In this document: in pieces, positions 36,393-45,880 of the stretch
Numbering within the stretch: the first letter of the stretch is position 1
How the letters are laid out: every line of letters begins with the position of its first letter
Source: Streptomyces sp. ML-6
GTDB lineage: Bacteria; Actinomycetota; Actinomycetes; Streptomycetales; Streptomycetaceae
Direction: 5' to 3'
DNA: 64,000 nt
Assembly (NCBI RefSeq): GCF_030116705.1
Contig: NZ_JAOTIK010000001.1
Location: 2,251,001-2,315,000 of the forward strand
Position numbers and translations under genes: made by a program
The notes under the pieces: model-generated
The model's input: only the letters and a program-made list of their open reading frames with translations
Told to the model about the DNA's origin: nothing
The model's database searches: none

Positions 36393-36557
36393 TCAGCGGT
36401 CGCGGTTGAAGCGTGTGGTGATCCACAACAGGAGCATCAGCACGACGAACGCGCCGCCTCCGGTGAGGTACGGGTTGAGGCTTTCGTGGTTGCCACCGAG
36501 TTCGCCGCCCTCGGAGGCGAGAGTGACCAGCTGGTGTGCGGTGCTCGTGAGGCTCAT
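36393..36557 (-). CDS. Small single-span membrane protein, 54 aa
   Basis: [18 protein letters not shown], a polar [15 protein letters not shown] segment, then one hydrophobic helix ([13 protein letters not shown]) and a basic C-terminus RFNRDR, suggesting N-out/C-in topology. The stop is 38 nt upstream of nadD. Streptomycetes carry a very similar small gene beside nadD. Function unknown. Confidence 0.78.
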   Translation of the reverse strand: MSLTSTAHQLVTLASEGGELGGNHESLNPYLTGGGAFVVLMLLLWITTRFNRDR

Positions 36558-36641
36558 CTTCGGCAGGACCTATCGATCGGGAGTCGGAAGGAAGACGTCG
36601 CGCACATCGTATGCGGGGGCCCCGGGCACGCTCACGCCGAC

Positions 36642-36794
36642 TCAGTCGTTGTTGTCGTCGTTGCGGTACCCGCGCAGCAGGAACCAGCCGAGCAGAGCGG
36701 CTCCGACGAGCGAGACGAGCAGCACGACACGGAGCGTGTTGCCAGGTCCATGCTCCTCGGATGCGGCGGCGAGCAGAGCAACGGTTTGCGGCAT
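36642..36794 (-). CDS. Small single-span membrane protein, 50 aa
   Basis: [19 protein letters not shown] followed by one membrane helix ([18 protein letters not shown]) and a short polar tail [13 protein letters not shown] at 36794 has GGAG 9 nt upstream. It shares the plan of the neighbouring 54-aa protein but not its sequence. It is divergent from the M48 peptidase gene. Function unknown. Confidence 0.75.
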   Translation of the reverse strand: MPQTVALLAAASEEHGPGNTLRVVLLVSLVGAALLGWFLLRGYRNDDNND

Positions 36795-36838
36795 GTCGGG
36801 CGTCTCCTCTGTTATCCACAGCCCCCCGCACACCGTAG

Positions 36839-36858
36839 CCCCAGCACCTACGCTGGGG
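36839..36858. promoter_or_regulatory. Palindrome in the divergent gap before the M48 peptidase gene
   Basis: CCCCAGC (36839-36845), ACCTAC loop, GCTGGGG (36852-36858): a perfect 7-bp inverted repeat, 46 nt upstream of the peptidase ATG. Possible operator or 5' hairpin. Confidence 0.4.
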
Positions 36859-36903
36859 TGTGTCAGGGGGCGAGCGACGTCTCGTACGAACAGGGGGCCA
36901 TCC

Positions 36904-38004
36904 ATGACCGAACACAGCCACGAGAACGTGCCCAGCAGGCAGCGCAGGCGCTTCACGGGCATCTCGTCCCGGGCCTACGAACACCCGGCGGACCGCTCGG
37001 CCCTGGTGGCCCTGCGCAAGCTGAGCGGTTTCGACACCGTCTTCAAGACGCTGAGCGGTCTGCTGCCCGAACGCAGCCTTCGACTCCTCTTCCTCTCCGA
37101 CTCCGTCCGGGTGAGCGACGCCCAGTTCGCCCACCTCAACGACATGTTGCGGGATGCCTGTTACATCCTGGACCTGGAGAAGGTCCCTCCGATGTACGTC
37201 AATCAGGACCCGCAGCCCAATGCCATGTGCATCGGCCTCGACGAGCCGATCATCGTGGTGACGACGGGGTTGGTGGAGCTGCTCGACGAGGAGGAGATGC
37301 GGGCCGTCATCGGCCACGAGGTGGGGCACGCCCTCTCCGGCCACGCCGTTTACCGCACGATCCTGCTCTTCCTCACCAGCATCGCCCTGAAGGTCGCCTG
37401 GATCCCGCTGGGCAACGTCGCGATCATGGCGCTCGTGACGGCGCTGCGCGAATGGTTCCGCAAGTCGGAGCTGTCGGCCGACCGGGCCGGACTGCTCGTC
37501 GGCCAGGATCTTCAGGCCTCGATGCGCGGTCTGATGAAGATCGCGGGAGGCAACCACCTGCACGAGATGAACGTGGACGCCTTCCTCGCCCAGGCCGACG
37601 AGTACGAGAAGGGCGGCGACCTGCGCGACTCGGTGCTCAAGATCCTCAACCTGCTGCCCCGCTCCCACCCGTTCACCACGGTCCGCGCGGCCGAGCTGAA
37701 GAAGTGGTCCGAGACCCGCGACTACCAGCGGATCATGGACGGCCACTACCCGCGGCGCGACGAGGACAAGGACACCTCGGTGACGGACTCCTTCCGCGAG
37801 TCCGCGACCCACTACGCGGACACGGTGCGCACCAGCAAGGACCCTCTGATGAAGCTGGTCGGCGACATAGCGGGCGGTGCCGGGGACCTGGGCGGCAAGC
37901 TCCGCGACAAGTTCACCGGCCAGGGCGGGGGCACGGCCGGCAGGAGCGCCGGGAACGACGACACCAACGGGTCGGCGGGGCCGGAAGGGGCTCAGGGGTC
38001 CTGA
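36904..38004 (+). CDS. M48 family metallopeptidase, 366 aa
   Basis: Zinc protease with HEVGH in [17 protein letters not shown] (near residue 140) and the third ligand Glu in [13 protein letters not shown]. Two hydrophobic helices follow the active site ([19 protein letters not shown] and [11 protein letters not shown]), so it is probably membrane-associated with the active site in the cytoplasm, as in HtpX-like enzymes. The C-terminal 60 residues are Gly-rich and disordered ([19 protein letters not shown]). It overlaps the convergent SCO2583-type gene by 13 bp. Confidence 0.9.
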   Translation: MTEHSHENVPSRQRRRFTGISSRAYEHPADRSALVALRKLSGFDTVFKTLSGLLPERSLRLLFLSDSVRVSDAQFAHLNDMLRDACYILDLEKVPPMYVNQDPQPNAMCIGLDEPIIVVTTGLVELLDEEEMRAVIGHEVGHALSGHAVYRTILLFLTSIALKVAWIPLGNVAIMALVTALREWFRKSELSADRAGLLVGQDLQASMRGLMKIAGGNHLHEMNVDAFLAQADEYEKGGDLRDSVLKILNLLPRSHPFTTVRAAELKKWSETRDYQRIMDGHYPRRDEDKDTSVTDSFRESATHYADTVRTSKDPLMKLVGDIAGGAGDLGGKLRDKFTGQGGGTAGRSAGNDDTNGSAGPEGAQGS

Positions 38005-39101
38005 GGGGCCGCGGACCGGGCCGGGGGCTGCTGCTGGAGGACGTCGGCCTTCAGGGTGCCGCAGAGCGCCGCCGCGGGGCGGCCCGTCGCGTACGGGTCG
38101 GTGCCCGCGGGGCCGCGATGGGAGGCGTGCTGCCCGGCGAGCAGGGGCTGCAGCGCACCGGTGTTGTCCGTGGGGCACGACTGCGGCCCGGCCTGGACGT
38201 AGCTGGTGCGCACCTCCAGCCGGTGCAGTCGCAGGTCCTCCCGGTCGAAGCGGAAGTGCAGCTCGCGTCGCACGGTGAAGAGTGAGGCGTCGTCCGCCGC
38301 CCGGGGGCCCGCACCGGCCGGGCGGAGCGTGTAGGTGAAGGTGTGGTCCGACACCACCTCCAGTGTGTCGGACCCCTCCTCGGCGTAGCTCAGGGTGCCC
38401 CGGACGCGTATGTCCGGACCGGCGAGCGCCACCTTCGCCGGGTCGAACCGCACCAGCCACCCGGTCGCGGCGTGCCGGCCGTCGTCGACCGGGTGGTCGA
38501 CGCTCTGCTCGAACTGGGTGGTCTGGTCGGGGTCGAGCAGCATCTGCACCGGGCGCACGACACCGCCGGTGAGCACGTCGGGGTCGAGCGAGGACGCCAC
38601 CAGGTAGTCCTTGGCCGTGTCCAGGGCCACCTCCACCTGGTTGACCGAGAAGTTGTCCGTCCGCCTGAGCACCGGCAGGTTGATGCCCGCGGCCCCCTTC
38701 TCGAACTGCGCCGCGGGGCTCTTCGCGAGAAGCCCGGCAGCCGTTCCGCCGGGTACGGCGCCCTGGGGCGCCAAGGGCACGACGGTCGACCTCATGGGCT
38801 CGGCCCGCCTGCCGGCAGGGGGCTGGTAGGGGTGGCGAAGGCCCATGTACACGGCCGTCCCGAAGGCCAGGGCGATCAGGAGGAGCAGGGCGACGAGGGC
38901 CCTGGAACCGGCGCGGAAGCGGCGGGACGGCAGGCTGCGCACGGCGGGGGCGTGATCGGTCAGACGCTCCTGGGCGGAGAATTCCTGCAGCCGGGCAGCG
39001 CGCACGAACGATTCGTCGAAGACGAGTGACCGGTACTCGTCCTCACTTCCGCCCGCCGGGTTCTCGGGCGGACCTTCTGGCGGTTCTCCGTGGCCTGCCA
39101 T
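37992..39101 (-). CDS. SCO2583-type membrane protein, 369 aa
   Basis: Cytoplasmic N-terminus with [19 protein letters not shown] (residues 23-41), a single transmembrane helix ([20 protein letters not shown], near 70-90) and a large extracellular domain of about 270 residues with two paired Cys near the C-terminus. ATG at 39101 has GGGAGAAG 4 nt upstream. By position it corresponds to S. coelicolor SCO2583. It shares its cytoplasmic motif with the next gene upstream (39544-40122), suggesting a common partner inside the cell. Confidence 0.82.
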   Translation of the reverse strand: MAGHGEPPEGPPENPAGGSEDEYRSLVFDESFVRAARLQEFSAQERLTDHAPAVRSLPSRRFRAGSRALVALLLLIALAFGTAVYMGLRHPYQPPAGRRAEPMRSTVVPLAPQGAVPGGTAAGLLAKSPAAQFEKGAAGINLPVLRRTDNFSVNQVEVALDTAKDYLVASSLDPDVLTGGVVRPVQMLLDPDQTTQFEQSVDHPVDDGRHAATGWLVRFDPAKVALAGPDIRVRGTLSYAEEGSDTLEVVSDHTFTYTLRPAGAGPRAADDASLFTVRRELHFRFDREDLRLHRLEVRTSYVQAGPQSCPTDNTGALQPLLAGQHASHRGPAGTDPYATGRPAAALCGTLKADVLQQQPPARSAAPQDP

Positions 39102-39543
39102 GGCTTCTCCCGACTCCACGTCACCGGGCGGGCCGGAACGCTTCGCTCTGCTTCGGCCGAACGGCTTCGGACAGGGCCTGCCCGTCATGGGTTCGCATGA
39201 CGTCGCACGGCTGCACGGCGGGTGTCGCACAGCTACGCATGGTGCGCGGGTTGCGCATATGCGGACGAGCGAGAAGCCCCCTCGGTGAGAGGGGTCACAC
39301 TTTCAGGGTAGGTCGATCGGGGCCGGGGTAAACGCCCAGTGGCGAAGAACCGGCTGTGGGCTTCCCCGGGATCTTCGGGCACGCCACCGGATTCACGACC
39401 AAGGGGAACGGCCCGGGCGCAGGGGGCGCAGTCGCCTCCGAGGGGGCATCACTCCGGAATGTGTGCGTCCGGCCGCTCGCGGTGTGTGATCCCGTACGAG
39501 GTGCGCAAGCGTCCTCGGTGCCCCGGGAGGGGGTACGGGCCCG
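39102..39543. other. 442-bp gap upstream of the SCO2583-type gene
   Basis: Minus strand TTTACC (39327-39332), 16-nt spacer, TACCCT (39305-39310) could be its promoter, giving a 5' UTR of about 200 nt. Just after the presumed start point a hairpin CCCCTC (39278-39283)/GAGGGG (39289-39294) could act as a 5' structure. No gene is seen. Confidence 0.5.
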
Positions 39544-40122
39544 TCAGCCCGTGCGGGGCGCCGCGGAGGCTGTGGGCCGGGGGTGGTCCGTGACGGCGGA
39601 GGGGGCGGCTCCGGGGCCCGGGGCGCTGTCCACCCCGGTCGTGGCGGGCGGCGGGGCGGGGTCCTGGCGGCTGCCCGAGGCGTTGCGGTAGACGGCGCTG
39701 AAGGCGAGCGCGATCATGCCGAGGCCCATCAGCACCGCGAGCAGCCAGGCCACCGGCCGGTGCCAGCGCGCGGAACTCCGGTAGGGGCGCAGGGTGCCGC
39801 CGTGCCGCCCGTAGGGGTCGTCGGGGTCCGGGAAGTCGTCGTGGGGACCGTGGCGGCCGTATGTGCCGCCCGGACCGTATCCCTCGTCGTGGAGGTCCTC
39901 GTCCAGCGGGGCGCCGCCCGCGCGGGCCCGGGAAGCCTCGGCCTCGGCGCGGGCCTGGGCGGCTGCCAGCAGCCGCTCCACGGCAGTCGGTTCATGGATC
40001 TCGGCGGCCCGTACGAAGTCCTCGTCGAACACCACGGAGGCGAAGTCCTCGTCCGCGCCCCCGCGGTCGTCGTCGGGCTCCCAGCCGTCCGGGAACGGCC
40101 TGCCCCCCACGTCGTCCGGCAC
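39544..40122 (-). CDS. SCO2584-type spore-wall-linked membrane protein, 192 aa
   Basis: Cytoplasmic part of about 125 residues with FASVVFDEDFVRAAEIHE (27-44), an Ala/Glu-rich helix and a Gly/His/Asp-rich segment, then one transmembrane helix (PVAWLLAVLMGLGMIALAF) and a short Pro/Ala-rich extracellular tail. GTG at 40122 has GGAG 4 nt upstream. By position beside proA it matches S. coelicolor SCO2584, whose family is associated with spore wall synthesis; that link is knowledge of the family, not visible here. Confidence 0.8.
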   Translation of the reverse strand: MPDDVGGRPFPDGWEPDDDRGGADEDFASVVFDEDFVRAAEIHEPTAVERLLAAAQARAEAEASRARAGGAPLDEDLHDEGYGPGGTYGRHGPHDDFPDPDDPYGRHGGTLRPYRSSARWHRPVAWLLAVLMGLGMIALAFSAVYRNASGSRQDPAPPPATTGVDSAPGPGAAPSAVTDHPRPTASAAPRTG

Positions 40123-40189
40123 GGCTCCAGACTAGCCCCGCCGGGTCGTTCTGGGCAGGGAGCCCGCAACATTCACCGGCTCCGGAAGG

Positions 40190-41473
40190 TCACCGCACGT
40201 GGCCGTCGCCCGTGACGATGTACTTCGTCGAGGTGAGCTCCGGCAGCCCCATCGGGCCCCTGGCGTGCAGCTTCTGCGTGGAGATGCCGATCTCGGCGCC
40301 GAAGCCGAACTGGCCGCCGTCGGTGAAGCGGGTGGACGCGTTCACGGCCACCGTCGTGGAGTCCACCAACTGGGTGAAGCGGCGGGCCGCCGCCTGGGAG
40401 GTGGTCACGATCGCCTCGGTGTGGCCGGAGGACCAGAGCCGGATGTGGGCGACGGCCGCGTCCAGCGAGTCCACGACGGCCGCGGCGATGTCGTAGGAGA
40501 GGTACTCGGTCTCCCAGTCCTCCGGCGTCGCCGCCACCACGGTGGCTCTGGTCCCCCCGGCGTGCGCGAGCACCTGCTCGTCGCCGTGCACGGTCACGCC
40601 CGCGTCGGCCAGCGCGTCCAGGGCCCTGGGCAGGAACCGGTCGGCGACGTCCCGGTGCACCAGGAGGGTCTCGGCGGCGTTGCAGACGCTCGGGCGCTGC
40701 GCCTTGGAGTTGATCAGGATCTCCACGGCCATGTCGAGGTCGGTCTCCGCGTCCACGTAGACGTGGCAGTTGCCGGTGCCGGTCTCGATGACGGGCACGG
40801 TGGACTCCTCGACCACCGTGCGGATCAGCGAGGCGCCGCCGCGCGGGATGAGGACATCGACGAGGCCGCGGGCCCGCATCAGTTCCCGTACCGAGTCGCG
40901 GCTCTCGCCCGGTACCAGCTGCACCGCGTCGGCAGGCAGGCCCGAGCCGCCGACCGCGTCCCGCAGCACCCGGACGAGTGCGGCGTTGGAGGAGTACGCG
41001 GAGGACGAGCCGCGCAGCAGGACGGCGTTGCCGGACTTCAGGCAGAGGGCAGCGGCGTCGACCGTCACGTTGGGCCGGGCCTCGTAGATGATGCCGACCA
41101 CGCCGAGCGGCACCCGGACCTGGCGCAGGTCGATGCCGTTGGGGAGCGTCGAGCCGCGGACGACCTCGCCGACCGGGTCGGGCAGCGCCGCCACCTGCCG
41201 CACGTCGGCGGCGATGGCGCGGATCCGCTCGGGGGTGAGGGTGAGCCGGTCGATGATCGACTCGCTGGTCCCGGCCTCGCGGGCGCGGGCGACGTCCTCG
41301 GCGTTGGCGGCGACGATCTCGCCCGTCCGCACCTCCAGCGCGTCCGCGACGGCCAGCAGCGCGTCGTCCTTCGCCGCGCGGGGCAGCGGCGCGATGTCGG
41401 CGGCGGCGGAGCGGGCCCGGTAGGCGGCCTGGGCGACCGGGGACATGTTGTCGTACGGCGAGAGCGTGGTCAT
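40190..41473 (-). CDS. proA: Glutamate-5-semialdehyde dehydrogenase (gamma-glutamyl phosphate reductase), 427 aa
   Basis: Second step of proline synthesis: NADPH reduction of gamma-glutamyl phosphate. ALDH-like fold; [17 protein letters not shown] is the signature, and the catalytic Cys is in [31 protein letters not shown] and the terminal [13 protein letters not shown] are also typical. Full length. It is on the same strand as proB but separated by one unrelated small gene. Confidence 0.97.
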   Translation of the reverse strand: MTTLSPYDNMSPVAQAAYRARSAAADIAPLPRAAKDDALLAVADALEVRTGEIVAANAEDVARAREAGTSESIIDRLTLTPERIRAIAADVRQVAALPDPVGEVVRGSTLPNGIDLRQVRVPLGVVGIIYEARPNVTVDAAALCLKSGNAVLLRGSSSAYSSNAALVRVLRDAVGGSGLPADAVQLVPGESRDSVRELMRARGLVDVLIPRGGASLIRTVVEESTVPVIETGTGNCHVYVDAETDLDMAVEILINSKAQRPSVCNAAETLLVHRDVADRFLPRALDALADAGVTVHGDEQVLAHAGGTRATVVAATPEDWETEYLSYDIAAAVVDSLDAAVAHIRLWSSGHTEAIVTTSQAAARRFTQLVDSTTVAVNASTRFTDGGQFGFGAEIGISTQKLHARGPMGLPELTSTKYIVTGDGHVR

Positions 41474-41558
41474 GCCCGCAGGGTAGTGCGCACACTGCGG
41501 GCATCCGGCCCGTATCCCGTGATGCGAGACAACTCCCCCGCCGCCCGTCGCGGCGGGG

Positions 41559-42083
41559 TCAGTAGGGGTGCACTCCCACCGGGGCGGCCGGGGGCGGCCC
41601 GTATCCCTCCGCGACGCGCTGGTGGTACGTCTCGCGGTCGATGACCTCCAGGCCGACGATCTCCCAGGGCGGCAGCCGGGCGGTGGACCGGTGCTCTCCC
41701 CACAGCCGCAGTGCGACGGCCGCCGCGTCGTGCAGGTCGCGGGCCTCTTCCCAGTAGCGGATCTCCGCGTGGTCGTCGGCGTACCTGCTGGTCAGCAGGA
41801 AGGGGTGGTCGTGCGCGAGCTGTTCGAGCCCGCGTCTGACCTCCTCCAGGGGCACGGCCCCGCCCGAGACGCTGAGCGTGATGTGCCACAGCTTCGACGG
41901 GGTGCGTTCCGTCCTCGCCGTCTCGGGCGCGGGTTCCTTCACCGCCGTCGGTCCGGGGCCGGCGGGCCGGTTCTCCTCGGGATCCGCGGACCCGCCGCCC
42001 TCGAAATCGGCTCCCGCTCCGACGCTGGTCAGGGCCCGGCCGGCCGTTCCTCGGGGCGGCGCCCCCGGGCGCGCTCGTCTCAC
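41559..42083 (-). CDS. Conserved hypothetical protein between proA and proB, 174 aa
   Basis: Residues 1-62 are disordered and Gly/Pro/Ala rich. Residues 63-174 form a compact domain starting [18 protein letters not shown], with [20 protein letters not shown] and [19 protein letters not shown]. No catalytic motif is recognised. GTG at 42083 has GGAGG 6 nt upstream. It sits 142 nt from proB and 85 nt from proA on the same strand, and this interposed gene is usual in streptomycetes. A regulatory role in proline metabolism is only a guess. Confidence 0.82.
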   Translation of the reverse strand: MRRARPGAPPRGTAGRALTSVGAGADFEGGGSADPEENRPAGPGPTAVKEPAPETARTERTPSKLWHITLSVSGGAVPLEEVRRGLEQLAHDHPFLLTSRYADDHAEIRYWEEARDLHDAAAVALRLWGEHRSTARLPPWEIVGLEVIDRETYHQRVAEGYGPPPAAPVGVHPY

Positions 42084-42225
42084 CGGCGGCCTCCTGTGAA
42101 TGCGTTCGCTGTGCTGTACCCCGTTTGTGTCCCGCTACAAAGTTGACCAGTCCTCGGCCGGGGATGGGGTGGTTTTCGGGAAGGTCTCCGGTGCGGGACC
42201 GGACTTTCAGCCGTTTCAGGGGCCG

Positions 42226-43359
42226 TCAGGGGTGCAGTACGACCAGATCGTCCCTGTGTACGATCTCGCGCTCGTAGGCCGGGCCGAGTTCCCGCGCCAG
42301 GTCGCGGGTGGACCGGCCGAGCAGCTGCGGGATCTCCTTGGCGTCGAAGTTGACGAGTCCGCGCGCCACCGGCCTGCCCCCCAGGTCGCGCAGCTCTACC
42401 GGGTCACCGGCCGTGAACTCTCCCTCGACCCCGGCGATCCCGGCGGGCAGCAGCGAGCTGTGACGCTCGACGACCGCGCGCACCGCCCCGTCGTCGAGGG
42501 TCAGCGAGCCCTGCGGGGTGGAGGCGTGGGCGAGCCAGAGCAGCCGGTCGGCCGAGCGGCGTCCGGTGCGGTGGAAGTACGTGCCGGTGTCCCGTCCGGC
42601 CAGGGCGTCCGCGGCCCGGCTCGTCGAGGTGAGGACGACCGGGACCCCGGCGGCCGTGGCGATCCGGGCGGCCTCGACCTTGGTGACCATGCCGCCGGTG
42701 CCGACGCCGGCCTTCCCGGCGCTGCCGATGGTGACGCCCGCGAGGTCCGCCGGGCCGGTCACCTCGGCGACCCGGGCGGTGCCCGGGGTGCTGGGGTCGC
42801 CGTCGTAGAGGCCGTCGACGTCCGAGAGGAGGACCAGCAGGTCGGCGCGGACGAGGTGGGCGACGAGCGCGGCGAGCCGGTCGTTGTCGCCGAACCGGAT
42901 CTCGTCGGTGGCGACGGTGTCGTTCTCGTTGACGATCGGGAACGCGCCCATGTCCAGCAGTTGGTCGAGGGTGCGGCAGGCATTGCGGTAGTGGGCGCGG
43001 CGGCTGGTGTCGTTGCTGGTCAGCAGCACCTGGCCGACGCGTACGCCGTACCGTGCGAAGGAGGCGGTGTAGCGGGCGACGAGCAGCCCCTGGCCGACGC
43101 TGGCGGCGGCCTGCTGGCGGGCCAGGTCCTTGGGCCGGCGGACCAGCCCGAGGGGGGCGAGCCCGGCCGCGATGGCGCCGCTGGAGACGAGCACGATCTC
43201 GCGTTCCCCGCCGCTGCGCACCTTGGCCAGTACGTCGACGAGCGCGTCGACCCGGTCCGCGTCGAGGCCGCCCGCCGCGGTGGTGAGGGAGGAGGAACCG
43301 ACCTTGACCACGATCCTGCGGGCCTCTGCAACGCCCTGCCTTGCCCCTGACACGTCCAT
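42226..43359 (-). CDS. proB: Glutamate 5-kinase with PUA domain, 377 aa
   Basis: First, feedback-inhibited step of proline synthesis. Amino-acid kinase domain: IVVKVGSSSLTT, EIVLVSSGAIAAG, FPIVNENDTVATDEI and the Gly-rich GTGGMVTKVEAA. A C-terminal PUA domain (ARGLVNFDAKEI) is present. ATG at 43359 (MDVSGARQGV) is preferred over an in-frame TTG two codons upstream. Its start faces a 392-bp divergent gap shared with the first glycosyltransferase gene. Confidence 0.96.
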   Translation of the reverse strand: MDVSGARQGVAEARRIVVKVGSSSLTTAAGGLDADRVDALVDVLAKVRSGGEREIVLVSSGAIAAGLAPLGLVRRPKDLARQQAAASVGQGLLVARYTASFARYGVRVGQVLLTSNDTSRRAHYRNACRTLDQLLDMGAFPIVNENDTVATDEIRFGDNDRLAALVAHLVRADLLVLLSDVDGLYDGDPSTPGTARVAEVTGPADLAGVTIGSAGKAGVGTGGMVTKVEAARIATAAGVPVVLTSTSRAADALAGRDTGTYFHRTGRRSADRLLWLAHASTPQGSLTLDDGAVRAVVERHSSLLPAGIAGVEGEFTAGDPVELRDLGGRPVARGLVNFDAKEIPQLLGRSTRDLARELGPAYEREIVHRDDLVVLHP

Positions 43360-43751
43360 CCCCAATGATTCGGCCTCTCGCCCGGCCCCCGCAATCTACG
43401 CGAGCGGCGGCGACGGCGCTCGGGCGTTCCGCTCCCTGGACCTGCCCGGTCCGGCTGCGGGAGGGCCTGATCCCGGTTCCGGAAGAGCGGATCGGCGTCC
43501 TCCGCTTCCACACTTCCCCGGCCCGCCGCACAAAGGAGTCATGTAATACGGAACACTCCTCCGAAACTCGTGAGGGCATCCGGTCATGATTGGCGGAATC
43601 ATGGCGGTCCGGGTGGGCAACCATCGAGGCGCCTGGATCATCTAACAGTCGATAGGGTGCACGGCGGGCGGCTCACCATGCCCGTTTTCAGCGGCACGGG
43701 CCCGCGTCAGCCGCCGCCAGAGGGACTTCTACAGACAGTGGGACAGCAGCA
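43360..43751. other. Divergent control region between proB and the glycopolymer cluster
   Basis: 392 bp without a gene. It carries a perfect palindrome at 43585-43603 and, on the plus strand, TAGGGT (43653-43658), a possible -10 about 94 nt upstream of the glycosyltransferase ATG. The middle third is distinctly less GC-rich than the flanking genes. Confidence 0.55.
43585..43603. promoter_or_regulatory. Palindrome CATGATT-N5-AATCATG, candidate operator
   Basis: CATGATT (43585-43591), GGCGG, AATCATG (43597-43603): perfect 7-bp arms in an otherwise GC-rich region, typical size for a homodimeric repressor site. The regulator is unknown. Confidence 0.5.
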
Positions 43752-45794
43752 ATGCCAGTCAAAGTAAGTGTCGTCATTCCTGTGTACAACCCGGGCAAGT
43801 ACATCGACCCCTGCATCGACTCGCTTCTGCGGCAGACCCTTCCGGCAGGGGAGTTCGAAGTCCTCTTCGTCAACGATGGCTCGACGGACGACACTCGCGA
43901 GCGGCTCGAGAAGCTGGCTGGTGAGCACCCGCATTTCCGCGTGATCACCATCCCCAATTCCGGCTGGCCGGGGAAGCCCCGCAACATCGGCGTGGACGAG
44001 GCGAAGGGTGAGTACGTCCAGTTCGTCGACCAGGACGACTACCTCGCTTCCGGCGCGTTGGAACGTCTGTACGCCATGGGTCACCGCAACGGCTCGGACA
44101 TCGTCATCGGGAAGGTGGCGAGCAACTTCCGCGGTGTTCCCCACGGCGTGTTCAAGAAGAACCGCGAGAAGTGCACGTTGCGTGACGCCCCGCTGTACGA
44201 CAGCCTCACGCCACACAAAATGTTCCGCACGGAGTTCCTCCGCGAGAACGGCATCGCCTACCCCGAGGGCAAGCGGCGCCTGGAGGACCAGCTCTACATG
44301 ATGCAGGCATACTTCCCCGCCAAGGTCGTATCGATCCTCGGCAACTACACCTGCTACTACTACTCCCGCCGGGACGACGGCCAGAACGCCGGCTCCGCGA
44401 AGATCGTCCCGTCCGGCTACTACGGCAACCTCCGCGAGGTCCTCGACGTCGTCGTGGAGAACACCGAGCCCGGTGCCTTCCGCGACATGCTGCTGCGGCG
44501 CTTCTACCGCGTCGAGATGCTCGGCCGCCTCAGCGAGCCCGCGGTCCTCAAGTACGCCCCTGAGTATCTGGACGAGATGTGCGACGCCGTCCAGGACCTG
44601 GCGTCCGACTTCATGGACGACGGGGTGCACGACGGGCTCGGCCCCGTGCTGCGGCTGCGCTCGACCCTGCTGCGCAACAACGACCGTCAGGGCCTCGTCC
44701 GGATCTCCCGGTTCGCCGCCTCGGTCAAGGCCGCGGCCCGCCTGGAGGGCTTCGCCTGGCGTCCGGACGGCAAGATCGACCTCACCATCAGCGGCCGGCT
44801 CGTCCACGGCGACGACCAGGCTCCGCTGACCCTGCTCCGTCGCGACGGGCGCTACTTCCTGCACCCCGAGATCACCGAGGGGCTGCTGCCGGAGGGTGAG
44901 CTCCTGGACGTCACCGACGACATGAACGGGTTCTCCGCCGAGCTGGCGCTGCGCAACCGCGAGACGGCCGTCGAGTGGTCCTGCCCCGCGCAGTTCACCG
45001 CGCGGGTCGAGGAACTCGGCGACGACGTCTGCGAGGTCGTCCTGCACGGCAGCGGCCAGATCGGCTCGGAGGCGGCCGGGGGCCGCGGCCGGGTCTCCCG
45101 CGGTTTCTGGGACGTCTGGGTACCGCTGCGCGGTCTGGGCCTGGTCCGCAAGGCACGGCTCGGCGCCGACCGCGACCCTGCGGTGGACGCCGACTGCCTG
45201 CCCGCCTCGCTCGGCTCGCCGGCCCGCGCCGTCATCCCGTACTTCACCGACCCGCACGGCAACATCACCCTCGATGTCGCCCGCCGCTCCAAGAAGCTGG
45301 CCGATTACCTCGAAGGCCGCCCGGTCCGGCGATCCCCCGGCAACGGCCCCACCGATCTGCGCCTGGACCTCTTCACCGGGTCCAACACCGCACCCTCCGC
45401 GACCGTGCTCGTTCTGAGCCCGGCGGACGGGGCGGAGGGGCCCACCCACCAGCTCCGCACCACCCTGCGCCCCACCGCGGGACGGGCCCACCTCACGGTG
45501 CCCGAGCACGCCCCGGGCGTCGCGCCCGGCACCTGGAAGCTCTCGGTCCGGCTGGACGGCGAGAAGAACCCCGCGTTCCACCTCTGCGACGTCACCGTGG
45601 GCAAGGGCGGCCGGATCACCGTTCCCCAGAGCCTGCCCGCGATCGATGCCGGGGTCATGCACGGGATCACCGCCAAGCGCAGGAAGGCGAAGCTGCGCCG
45701 GGCGCTGCGTGCCGTCGGCGGCCCGATCGTCCGCAGGCTTCCGGCCAAGGGCCGCAAGCGGGCGCGGCGCCTCGCCGCCCGGATCACCGGCTGA
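43752..45794 (+). CDS. Family 2 glycosyltransferase with large C-terminal extension (teichoic-acid type), 680 aa
   Basis: The N-terminal GT-A domain (about 1-220) has VSVVIPVYNPGKYI, VNDGSTDDT, FVDQDDYLAS in place of a plain DXD, and RLEDQLYMMQAYF with the catalytic acid. A helical region and two beta-rich C-terminal domains (about 330-650) follow, then a basic tail (KRRKAKLRRALR) suited to membrane contact. The plan resembles TarS-like enzymes that decorate wall teichoic acid with sugars. The donor is unknown; rhamnose from the neighbouring pathway is plausible. It is followed by rfbC 86 nt downstream. Confidence 0.87.
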   Translation: MPVKVSVVIPVYNPGKYIDPCIDSLLRQTLPAGEFEVLFVNDGSTDDTRERLEKLAGEHPHFRVITIPNSGWPGKPRNIGVDEAKGEYVQFVDQDDYLASGALERLYAMGHRNGSDIVIGKVASNFRGVPHGVFKKNREKCTLRDAPLYDSLTPHKMFRTEFLRENGIAYPEGKRRLEDQLYMMQAYFPAKVVSILGNYTCYYYSRRDDGQNAGSAKIVPSGYYGNLREVLDVVVENTEPGAFRDMLLRRFYRVEMLGRLSEPAVLKYAPEYLDEMCDAVQDLASDFMDDGVHDGLGPVLRLRSTLLRNNDRQGLVRISRFAASVKAAARLEGFAWRPDGKIDLTISGRLVHGDDQAPLTLLRRDGRYFLHPEITEGLLPEGELLDVTDDMNGFSAELALRNRETAVEWSCPAQFTARVEELGDDVCEVVLHGSGQIGSEAAGGRGRVSRGFWDVWVPLRGLGLVRKARLGADRDPAVDADCLPASLGSPARAVIPYFTDPHGNITLDVARRSKKLADYLEGRPVRRSPGNGPTDLRLDLFTGSNTAPSATVLVLSPADGAEGPTHQLRTTLRPTAGRAHLTVPEHAPGVAPGTWKLSVRLDGEKNPAFHLCDVTVGKGGRITVPQSLPAIDAGVMHGITAKRRKAKLRRALRAVGGPIVRRLPAKGRKRARRLAARITG

Positions 45795-45880
45795 CCCCAC
45801 CGCGTACCGCCGTACGCTTCCCACCAGCAGACACCGGCCGAACACCTCGGCCACCGGCCACAGAACAAGGACGTGATCGC

